Source: Comamonas sp.
GTDB lineage: Bacteria > Pseudomonadota > Gammaproteobacteria > Burkholderiales > Burkholderiaceae_C
Direction: 5' to 3'
Assembly (NCBI GenBank): GCA_019236485.1
Contig: JAFAIY010000430.1
Coordinates: 1-12,252 of the forward strand
Length of the DNA stretch: 12,252 nucleotides
Part shown: piece after piece, positions 1 to 8,547 of the stretch
Layout of the letters: each line of letters opens with the position of its first letter
Position numbering within the stretch: the stretch's first letter is position 1
Notes under the pieces: model-generated
Told to the model about the DNA's origin: nothing
The model's database searches: none
What the model saw: only the letters and a program-made list of their open reading frames with translations
Made by a program: the position numbers and the translations under genes

Positions 1-21
1 GGACTTCACTGCGTGAAGTCC
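1..21. terminator. Perfect stem-loop at the end of the small left-edge gene
   Basis: Arms GGACTTCAC (1-9) and GTGAAGTCC (13-21) form a perfect 9-bp stem around TGC. The stem includes the TGA stop (6-8, minus strand) of the small gene that ends here. The position, at the 3' end of a two-gene minus-strand unit, suggests a terminator or an mRNA 3'-end stabiliser. Whether a T-run follows on the minus strand cannot be seen because the window ends at base 1. With only three unpaired bases the outer pairs would form first. Confidence 0.4.
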
Positions 22-254
22 AGGTCAAAGCCCTCTTCGGTCAGCTGAACCTCGTCCTCCGGGCCTTTTTGCAGCCAGCCCTTGTGTATGGCCAGCGACA
101 GTGCCGCACGTTGATCGCTGTCGCTGATGCCGTGCCTGGCCAGGTCCTCGCTGAGCTGCTGCCGGGTCATGCCCTCGCCGGCGCGCAGGCCCTGCTCCGC
201 CACCAGGATATAGACGATTTTGTGGGCCGCGGCCTGAATGGTTTGATCCGTCAT
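6..254 (-). CDS. Small protein of unknown function, possibly winged-helix-like, coupled to the ArsR regulator
   Basis: This encodes 82 residues from the ATG at 254. That start is chosen because AAGGAG lies 8 nt upstream, inside the last codons of the preceding gene; the TTG at 260 has only 2 nt spacing. The protein is soluble, with no membrane segment or signal peptide. A helical stretch (MTRQQLSEDLARHGIS) followed by a second helix (ALSLAIHKGWLQK) and an acidic tail with LTEEGFDLDF resembles a small winged helix, where 'LTEEG' often marks the wing. This is a fold impression, not a family match. The upstream regulator stops at 257-259, only 2 nt before this ATG, so the two genes are almost certainly translated from one mRNA. 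It may be an accessory or co-regulated protein of the ArsR regulator. I do not recognise a named family. Confidence 0.75.
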   Translation of the reverse strand: MTDQTIQAAAHKIVYILVAEQGLRAGEGMTRQQLSEDLARHGISDSDQRAALSLAIHKGWLQKGPEDEVQLTEEGFDLDFTQ

Positions 255-256
255 GC

Positions 257-598
257 TCAAGACTCCTTGGGTTCGGTGGTTTCATGACTGGGCGCATCAT
301 GCTCCATGACGCCCAGCAGGGCGTCCAGCAGCCCGGGAAAGCGCGCATCCAGATCCACGCGCCGCAGCGACAGCAGGTTCTCGCGTCCTTCGGGACGCTG
401 CCAGATCACGCCGCTGGTGCGCAGCACACGCCAGTGGTGGGTCATGGTGGACTTGCTCTGCGCACGCAGCAGCGAGCTGCAATTGCGCTCGCCGCTTTCG
501 GCAAGCGTGCGCACAATGGCCAGGCGCAAGGGATTGCCCAGCGCTGCAAGCACACTCTCCAGCCGGATCTGTTCACGCTCGGGATGATCGGGAAGCAT
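257..598 (-). CDS. ArsR-family (SmtB/ArsR-like) winged-helix transcriptional regulator
   Basis: The product is 113 residues from the ATG at 598, a normal length for ArsR repressors. The core reads VLAALGNPLRLAIVRTL (about 16-32), then a helix-turn-helix with SKSTMTHHWRVLRTSGVI (48-65) and a wing QRPEGRENLLSLRR (67-80). The pattern 'SKSTxTHHxRVLRxxGVI' is characteristic of a large ArsR subgroup in proteobacteria. A Cys at position 40 just before the recognition region is the only visible candidate for redox or metal sensing; no CxC metal site is seen, so an arsenic or metal role is not supported. The start is uncertain: ATG 610 has a better ribosome site (AGGA 4 nt upstream), and the reading frame is open to ATG 724, but residues upstream of MLPDHPERE do not look family-like. 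It is divergent from the EF-G gene and coupled to the small gene at 6-254. It probably represses its own promoter and perhaps that of EF-G. Confidence 0.88.
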   Translation of the reverse strand: MLPDHPEREQIRLESVLAALGNPLRLAIVRTLAESGERNCSSLLRAQSKSTMTHHWRVLRTSGVIWQRPEGRENLLSLRRVDLDARFPGLLDALLGVMEHDAPSHETTEPKES

Positions 599-698
599 TG
601 CCTGGCCCATCCTGTCCTGGCTTGGAGCAAGCCTCGCGCGCCATGCCACGGAAGCCGCTCCAGCCAAAGGCATTTTCATGCCGGCCGCCATACCCATG

Positions 699-727
699 CT
701 GACAGTACGACTGTATGCGTACATTTA
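699..727 (+). promoter_or_regulatory. Possible promoter/operator region between the ArsR gene and EF-G, with two overlapping palindromes
   Basis: ACAGT (702-706) and ACTGT (710-714) form an inverted repeat. Directly after it, TGTATGCGTACA (712-723) is a dyad with four perfect outer pairs. A CTGACA hexamer (699-704, five of six matches to a -35) lies 17 nt before CATTTA (722-727), a weak -10 candidate for the plus strand. The dyads would therefore fall in the spacer, a common repressor position. The location between a divergent ArsR gene and its neighbour supports an operator, but the promoter elements are poor matches. Confidence 0.35.
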
Positions 728-742
728 GTATTTCCAGGCTTC

Positions 743-798
743 CAGTCCTGTTGCCGGTGCTGCGAATGTGGCGTCTTCTTCTGCAAATCGCAGGACTG
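743..798 (+). promoter_or_regulatory. Long-range inverted repeat in the EF-G leader
   Basis: CAGTCCTG (743-750) and CAGGACTG (791-798) are perfect 8-bp complements enclosing 40 nt. The downstream arm ends 6 nt before the GGAGGT ribosome site (805-810). An alternative pairing CTGCGA (760-765) with TCGCAG (788-793) would use bases of the same downstream arm, so the two structures exclude each other. This could be a leader that controls translation, or chance; no known riboswitch is recognised. Confidence 0.3.
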
Positions 799-814
799 AA
801 TCAGGGAGGTCGTC

Positions 815-2935
<2,121 letters not shown>

Positions 2936-2951
2936 GCGCAGCCTTGGACTA

Positions 2952-3000
2952 CCCGACCGGAAGGTCGGGGTCAGTTCTCGCTGCAGCTATGACGCTGCGG
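2952..3000. other. Two small stem-loops after EF-G
   Basis: CCCGACC (2952-2958) and GGTCGGG (2963-2969) form a 7-bp stem closed by GGAA, a GNRA-type tetraloop. A second hairpin, CTGCAGC (2981-2987) with GCTGCGG (2994-3000), has seven pairs including one G-U around TATGAC. Both lie 17-65 nt after the EF-G stop. They may protect the 3' end of the mRNA; neither is followed by a T-run. Confidence 0.45.
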
Positions 3001-3009
3001 CCACGCCAA

Positions 3010-3039
3010 CTCCCCGCCCGCATCCTGGCGGGCGGGGAG
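3010..3039. terminator. Strong 12-bp stem-loop between convergent genes
   Basis: CTCCCCGCCCGC (3010-3021) pairs perfectly with GCGGGCGGGGAG (3028-3039) around ATCCTG. Flanking CACGCC (3002-3007) and GGCGTG (3039-3044) could extend it with a small bulge. It lies between the EF-G stop (2935, plus) and the stop of the SpoIIAA-like gene (3063, minus), where a bidirectional terminator is expected. There is no T-tract on either side, so it is not a textbook intrinsic terminator. It may instead assist Rho or stabilise the 3' ends. Confidence 0.55.
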
Positions 3040-3062
3040 GCGTGAAGCTCGTGAACCCGCGC

Positions 3063-3425
3063 TCAGGACTGCAGCCACTGCATGGCCTGGGCATCCTCGG
3101 TGAACGGAAAATGCCGGACCTCGGCATCCATGAGGTGCTTGCCCAGAAATTCGGCCATGCCCGCAAGCTGGCTGTCGGTCACCAGGGCAATATGTTCCAC
3201 CTGTTTGTGATGATGGCGGACAAAGCTCATATGGGCGCTAAAGCCGGCCCAGTTTTCCCAGCCGGGGAAATCCTTGGCCTGAACCATCATGCCGTGCAGC
3301 TTGGGATGCTCGGCCAGAAAAGCGTTCACATCCTGGTCCACGCCATCAAAGTCCTGCCGGGTCAAAGGCCCATGGGGCTCAAGCAGCAAGATGCCTTCGG
3401 GTTTCATCAGGGAGTAATTCAGCAT
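3063..3425 (-). CDS. SpoIIAA-like STAS-domain protein
   Basis: The product is 120 residues from the ATG at 3425, chosen because AGGAG lies 6 nt upstream; an upstream ATG at 3452 has no comparable site. It has the layout of the SpoIIAA-like family (small single STAS-type domain): an N-terminal strand ILLLEPHGPLT (11-22), a helix with a DxDVNAFL pattern (30-37), MVQAKDFPGWENW (47-59), VEHIALVTD (76-84) and the ending AEVRHFPFTEDAQAMQWL (101-118). The conserved DFxGWE and ERIA-like (here EHIALV) motifs are the main basis of the call. Such proteins are cytoplasmic and about 120 residues long; their role is mostly unknown and they are not shown to be anti-sigma factor antagonists. It stands alone, about 96 nt after the membrane protein gene, with its own ribosome site. 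Confidence 0.85.
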   Translation of the reverse strand: MLNYSLMKPEGILLLEPHGPLTRQDFDGVDQDVNAFLAEHPKLHGMMVQAKDFPGWENWAGFSAHMSFVRHHHKQVEHIALVTDSQLAGMAEFLGKHLMDAEVRHFPFTEDAQAMQWLQS

Positions 3426-3521
3426 GTGCGACTCCTGCAATGACTGTTTCACTGTACGCCGTTCGAAGCCCGATCGCAGCCCTAGACAGCACCCGCAAAA
3501 CGGGTTCTCGCCCGCTAACCG

Positions 3522-5270
3522 CTATTCGCAGCCCAGCGCCAGCCGCATATCCCGCAGCGGCTCCTGCAGGGCGGAGCGCAGGTCCTCGCGCATGGCATCG
3601 CGGGTCAGGCGTTCTTCCGCATAAAGCGCGGCCCAGTCTATGCCCACGCCTATCATGGCGCCCGCCACGGCCCCGGCGACCGCGCCCGCAGCCGTGCCTA
3701 TGCCGGGCAGCACCGAGCCCAGGGCCGCACCCGCGGCCGCCGTGCCGACCTTGCCCAGACCCTGCTTGGCGGCGGCCTTGGCCAGCACCTTGCCGGCGGC
3801 TTTCATCGAGGTCTTGGCCATGGCCTTGCCGGCCACCACGGCGGCCAATGCTCCGGCACCCGTGCCCGCCATGGCGCTGGCCTGCAGGCGCTGGCGCGCA
3901 TCGCCCAGCAAATCCAGCGCCGGCAGCGTGGGGGCCTCGGCGCGCACGATGCACTGGCCGGAGCCCAGAGCCAGGTGATGGCGGGCCAGGGTCTGCTCAA
4001 CTCCCTGCCGCCCCTGCTCGAGTGCGGCGCCGCTGTCCAGCGCCTGTTGCTGCAAGGCCTGCATCCAGGCCTCAAGACCCGGGGTTGCCACCAGGCTTGC
4101 GGTGAGCTTGTCCTGCAGAAACTGGTTTACATCGCCGGTCAGCAGGCTGAAGATGCGCCCCCACTCCGCGCCCAGACTGAAATACCAGTCCAGATAGCGC
4201 TCCAGCGCCAGATCCAGCTGCGCCTGCATGTCATGGCCGCTCTGGCACAGCGCCTGCCCGGCCCGCATCCGGCCCAGCGCCTGCAAAGCCTGCTGGCGGG
4301 TAGCCTCCAGCGTGCCCAGGCTGTAGAGCTGCCGGCCTATGCGCTCGCATTCCGGCAGGCGCTTGAGGGCCAGCGGACTCTCATGCCGACGCGCCAACCC
4401 GTCCAGACCGGCCGTGGTCTGGACCAGGATACCCAGCACCAGCACGCCGACCAGCGCCAGCATGGGCACAGCCTGGCGGCCCGCGCCCGGCGGCGCCGCC
4501 TGCTGCCAGACGACCCGGGAGCCCGAAGCGCCCTGCAGCGCACTGCCCAGACACAGCAGCACGCCCACGGGCCCGAACAAGGCCAGCAGCAACAGGCGCA
4601 GGGCCGGCAACTGCGGCAGATCGGCCGCAGCACCGCCGGCAAGCTGCAGGCTCAGCAAGCCGTCCAGCCCCCAGCGCACGAGTCCCGATGGCGCCGCGCG
4701 GATCCGGGCCAGAGCGGCATCCAGAGCCGCGGGCTCCATGGCCGGGGCAAGCGAGCGCCCGAAATCCTGGCTGCGCGCCATCGCATACATCCAGGCACTG
4801 CCCAGCAGCACCAGCAGCAGCCATCTGGCCGCACGCTGGCTCCAGGCCCAGGCAAAGGCCGGCGATGAAAACTCGGGCGCCAACCTGCTCTGCAGCCAAG
4901 CCGCCAGGCCCGCATGCAGCGGCGGCGCCAGGGCCAGCAAAACCCATTCCCAGGGTGCGAGAAACCAGGCTTGCCACAGCGAGGCGCCGCACAGCAACAG
5001 CGCCAGCACCAGGGCCTTGCAGCCTGGCCACCAGCCGCCGGAAAACCAGCGCCCGACCAACCCCTGCGGCGCAAACTGCAGATGCAGCAGCTTTTTGCGC
5101 AGCATGAACACCAGCCATTGCCCCCAGGCCGGCAGTACCGCCAGCACCAGCAGCGCCAGCAGCCAGCCCCAGGGCGGCAGCCGGGTCAGCAGCTGGCTGA
5201 AGCCGCCCAGGGCGGCCAGCCACAGCCAGCCCAGCAACAAGCCACGCAGCCACGGCGGCGAGCCGCTCAT
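3522..5270 (-). CDS. Multi-pass inner membrane protein with a glycine-zipper C-terminus, function unknown
   Basis: The product is 582 residues. About seven hydrophobic segments are visible, near 9-28, 35-56, 84-104, 106-125, 148-166, 222-244 and 267-287. A largely helical soluble part follows (about 290-465), with the conserved-looking stretch YLDWYFSLGAEWGRIFSLL (359-377) and Gln-rich helices. Residues 468-544 are extremely Ala/Gly-rich with spaced lysines, ending in LPGIGTAAGAVAGAVAGAMI (521-540), a GxxxG/AxxxG glycine zipper that could insert into a membrane. A short charged tail with TRDAMREDLRSAL closes it. The ATG at 5270 overlaps the stop of the preceding gene by 4 bp (ATGA), so the two are translationally coupled. 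I do not recognise a named family; related unknown membrane proteins with a 'DWYxSLxAEW' stretch seem familiar from other proteobacteria. Pore-forming or mechanosensing roles would be speculation. Confidence 0.85.
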   Translation of the reverse strand: MSGSPPWLRGLLLGWLWLAALGGFSQLLTRLPPWGWLLALLVLAVLPAWGQWLVFMLRKKLLHLQFAPQGLVGRWFSGGWWPGCKALVLALLLCGASLWQAWFLAPWEWVLLALAPPLHAGLAAWLQSRLAPEFSSPAFAWAWSQRAARWLLLVLLGSAWMYAMARSQDFGRSLAPAMEPAALDAALARIRAAPSGLVRWGLDGLLSLQLAGGAAADLPQLPALRLLLLALFGPVGVLLCLGSALQGASGSRVVWQQAAPPGAGRQAVPMLALVGVLVLGILVQTTAGLDGLARRHESPLALKRLPECERIGRQLYSLGTLEATRQQALQALGRMRAGQALCQSGHDMQAQLDLALERYLDWYFSLGAEWGRIFSLLTGDVNQFLQDKLTASLVATPGLEAWMQALQQQALDSGAALEQGRQGVEQTLARHHLALGSGQCIVRAEAPTLPALDLLGDARQRLQASAMAGTGAGALAAVVAGKAMAKTSMKAAGKVLAKAAAKQGLGKVGTAAAGAALGSVLPGIGTAAGAVAGAVAGAMIGVGIDWAALYAEERLTRDAMREDLRSALQEPLRDMRLALGCE

Positions 5271-5719
5271 TCCTGGCTGCTGCTCCCCGCTACGGCACGG
5301 CCTCTTGGTGCGGCGGCAATGCCGCGAGCCAGGCGGGCGTTATAGACTGTCAGACGGCTCAGGCCCAGCTGCAGGGCCACTTTGGCATCGGAGGCCGTGC
5401 CCAGCAGGGCCACGGCCTCATCGGTCCAGACGAAGGCGCTGCCCGCGGCCGAGCCGATCTTCAGCTCGCCGCGCTTGGCCACCACACTGGCCTTGCTGAT
5501 GCCCAGCTGCGCGGCCACCTCGGCATCGGCTGCCTTGCCCAGCAAGGCCAGAGCCTCGGGCGTCCATTGGAAATGCCCGAAGGCCGCTATCCCCAGAGCG
5601 TTGCGCTTGAGGTTGACGGTCTTGGCCGTCGTGCCCCAGAGTTCGGCCAGCGCCGCATCGGTTTCGCGGCCCAGCCTGGCCAGCATCTCATCGGTCCACT
5701 GCAATGCGGCTTTACCCAT
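5267..5719 (-). CDS. Protein of three tandem helix-turn-helix-like (SANT/Myb-like) repeats
   Basis: The product is 150 residues from the ATG at 5719, with AAGGA 9 nt upstream; an upstream in-frame start at 5797 adds residues that do not fit the repeat. Three 37-residue repeats run from Trp to Ile: 8-44, 52-88 and 98-134. The shared pattern is WTxEaxaLLGxaxDAxvAxqLGxSxxxVxxxRxxLxI. The LGxSxxxVxxxR part has the form of the second and third helices of a homeodomain- or Myb-like HTH, and the Trp is the usual core residue. Repeat 1 is the most divergent (LWGTTAKTVNLKRNALGI). The linkers are short, and the tail is basic and Ser-rich. DNA binding is likely by pattern, but no target is known. The stop overlaps the start of the membrane protein gene, so the pair form one operon. 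A role in controlling that operon is an inference. Confidence 0.82.
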   Translation of the reverse strand: MGKAALQWTDEMLARLGRETDAALAELWGTTAKTVNLKRNALGIAAFGHFQWTPEALALLGKAADAEVAAQLGISKASVVAKRGELKIGSAAGSAFVWTDEAVALLGTASDAKVALQLGLSRLTVYNARLARGIAAAPRGRAVAGSSSQE

Positions 5720-5755
5720 GCTTGCGAATCCTTGTCTCGGTTCTCCATGGCCTGG

Positions 5756-5862
5756 CAGCCCAAGGCTGGCACATCCCAAGCAGGAGACGGCCAGCAAGGG
5801 CCGACCCGCAGCAAAGGCCGTCGTCCCCCTCTGGGGGAAGGCGCCACAGGCGACTCAGGGGG
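5756..5862. repeat. Stem-loop cluster with a Comamonadaceae-type intergenic repeat
   Basis: Three structures follow each other. CAGCC (5756-5760) pairs with GGCTG (5764-5768); CGGCC (5788-5792) pairs with GGCCG (5799-5803); and CCCCCT (5825-5830) pairs with AGGGGG (5857-5862), enclosing CGCC/GGCG (5842-5845, 5849-5852). An alternative hairpin CCCCC-TCT-GGGGG exists at 5825-5837. The last unit lies only 4 nt past the stop of the LD-carboxypeptidase gene. From memory, similar CCCCCTGAG...CTTCCCCC units recur between genes in Comamonas, Delftia and Acidovorax; I cannot count copies here because only one is in the window. It may end or attenuate transcription before the next operon. Confidence 0.5.
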
Positions 5863-5866
5863 TAAC

Positions 5867-6952
5867 TCAATGCGCATGCCCCCAGTACAGCAAGGCATCG
5901 CGACCTTCAACGGACAGCGAAACCTGCGCGCCCACGGGCAGCAGCACCTTGGTGGGCACATGGCCGAACGGCAGGCCCTGGAGCACGGGGCGCTTGAGCT
6001 GCATGCGCAGCCAGTCGATCACGGTCTGCAGCTTGAAGCCCTTGTCGTGGGTGCTGAGCTTGAATTCGGTGAACTGGCCGAAAACAATGGCCTTCTGCTT
6101 TTGCAACACGCCCGAAAGCAGCAGCTGCGTCAGCATGCGCTCGATCTTGTAGGGGTGCTCGCCCACGTCCTCGAGGAACAGAATGCCGCCCTCGATCTGC
6201 GGGAAGTACGGCGTGCCCAGCAACGAGACCAGCACGGCCAGATTGCCGCCCCATAGCGTGGCACCGCCGGGCACATACAGATCCTTGAGCTGGGGCTTGC
6301 CATTGGGCAGCTCGCCGATTTTGGGCATCTGCCAGCCCGCGCCTTCGCCATGGCCGCTGAGCAGATCCTCGAAGCAGTCCTGCATGATGTCGTCCACTTC
6401 GCCCTCGACGCCGAAGTCGGCGTTGAGCGCCGGCCCCGCCCAGGTGGTGGCGCCGGTCTGCGCCAGCATGGCCAGCTGGAAGGCCGTGAAGTCGCTCAGG
6501 CCCACAAACTGCGTGCCCTTGGCGATGGCCTTGGCCACGGTCTTGTATTTGATGCCGGGCAGGATGCGCGTCAGGCCGTAGCCGCCGCGGCTGACCAGAG
6601 CCACATCGGCGCCGCTGGCCGCCGCACGGTGGATGGCCGCCAGCCGCGTGGCATCGTCGCCCGCAAAGCGCTGGGTGCTGGCCAGGGCATCGGCATCCAC
6701 TTCCACCTCGTGGCCCAGGGCCTGCAGGCGCTTGACACCGCGCTTGAAAGCCGTCTTGTCGCGCACCGCGCCCGCGGGCGAATAGATATAGATGTGCTTG
6801 GGGCCATGGCTGTGCTCATGGCCGCAGCAGCTGCCATCGGCGGCATGGACATGATCGTGGGCCTCATGCCCGCAATGCTCGTCATGCACATGCTGGTGAT
6901 CGTTCTTGCTTGCGGTGTTGCTGGATGCAGGGGACTTGCGCGAGTTTGCCAA
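5867..6952 (-). CDS. ldcA: LD-carboxypeptidase (peptidase S66) with a His-rich N-terminal extension
   Basis: Cytoplasmic LD-carboxypeptidases remove the terminal D-Ala from murein tetrapeptides during cell-wall recycling. The product is 361 residues. Family landmarks are HIYIYSPAGAV (53-63), SRGGYGLTRILPGI (121-134), the nucleophile motif GLSDFT (151-156, Ser153), the Glu motif LFLEDVGE (258-265, Glu261) and the His motif PFGHVP (328-333, His331), so the Ser-Glu-His triad appears intact. No signal peptide is present. Residues 1-50 are extra compared with the usual start of about 300-residue enzymes: 12 His and 3 Cys fall within 19-53. The start is TTG at 6952, because the frame offers no upstream ATG/GTG after a TGA, and the first in-frame ATG is at residue 190. 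AAAAGG lies only 2 nt upstream of it. A GTG at residue 22 is an alternative, without a ribosome site. It follows the tadA fusion gene on the same strand, about 170 nt away. Confidence 0.92.
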   Translation of the reverse strand: MANSRKSPASSNTASKNDHQHVHDEHCGHEAHDHVHAADGSCCGHEHSHGPKHIYIYSPAGAVRDKTAFKRGVKRLQALGHEVEVDADALASTQRFAGDDATRLAAIHRAAASGADVALVSRGGYGLTRILPGIKYKTVAKAIAKGTQFVGLSDFTAFQLAMLAQTGATTWAGPALNADFGVEGEVDDIMQDCFEDLLSGHGEGAGWQMPKIGELPNGKPQLKDLYVPGGATLWGGNLAVLVSLLGTPYFPQIEGGILFLEDVGEHPYKIERMLTQLLLSGVLQKQKAIVFGQFTEFKLSTHDKGFKLQTVIDWLRMQLKRPVLQGLPFGHVPTKVLLPVGAQVSLSVEGRDALLYWGHAH

Positions 6953-6960
6953 AGCCTTTT

Positions 6961-6981
6961 CATGCGGCCGCCGGCCGCATG
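6961..6981. promoter_or_regulatory. Near-perfect 21-bp dyad just upstream of the ldcA start
   Basis: CATGCGGCCG (6961-6970) and CGGCCGCATG (6972-6981) are perfect 10-bp complements around one C. The repeat ends 8 nt before the TTG start at 6952, leaving AAAAGG between. As DNA it could bind a dimeric regulator. As RNA it would form a very stable hairpin directly 5' of the ribosome site and could limit initiation at the weak TTG start. Confidence 0.4.
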
Positions 6982-7020
6982 CTCCGTGAAAGATGAGGAA
7001 TCCGCAGATTCAAAGACGGC

Positions 7021-7091
7021 TTGCACAAGCCGGGTTCGGGCACGGCGTTTCCCCATGGAAACCCGCCCCGTGCATTCCGGTTTGCACAAGC
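7021..7091. repeat. 10-bp direct repeats flanking a hairpin between tadA and ldcA
   Basis: TTGCACAAGC occurs at 7021-7030 and 7082-7091. Between the copies, GTTTCC (7047-7052) pairs with GGAAAC (7057-7062) around CCAT, and an outer CACGG (7041-7045) / CCGTG (7068-7072) extends the structure with an unequal internal loop. It lies 34 nt past the tadA stop on the minus strand. Both a terminator-like 3' structure and a regulatory site for ldcA are possible; there is no T-run. Confidence 0.35.
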
Positions 7092-7124
7092 GCTACAAAA
7101 CTGATGTCGACGGCCCGCCGCACA

Positions 7125-8510
<1,386 letters not shown>

Positions 8511-8514
8511 CTAC

Positions 8515-8524
8515 CCATTAATGG
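8515..8524. promoter_or_regulatory. AT-centred 10-bp palindrome upstream of tadA
   Basis: CCATTAATGG is a perfect palindrome 16 nt upstream of the tadA ATG, in a short A+T-richer gap after the binding-protein gene. It could be a small operator or part of a promoter. A single short palindrome can arise by chance. Confidence 0.2.
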
Positions 8525-8547
8525 ATTGACACATATTCATCGGTGAT

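Noticed and set aside
3491..3505. Hairpin ACCCG/CGGGT after the membrane protein gene as an intrinsic terminator
   Set aside because: Only 5 bp long, and no T-run follows on the minus strand; too weak to call.
4339..5499. A long plus-strand frame opposite the membrane protein
   Set aside because: It is Ser/Pro/Arg/Ala-rich, typical of antisense reading in high-G+C DNA, and spans the junction of two coupled minus-strand genes.
6571..7089. A minus-strand frame starting MKRLWQTR with ATG 6963 and a nearby ribosome-site-like sequence
   Set aside because: It is out of frame with the LD-carboxypeptidase and becomes Met/Ala/Pro low-complexity sequence opposite the His-rich leader; no motif supports it.
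8526..8531. A perfect TTGACA on the plus strand
   Set aside because: There is no -10 match at suitable distance and no plus-strand gene follows; all genes here are on the minus strand.
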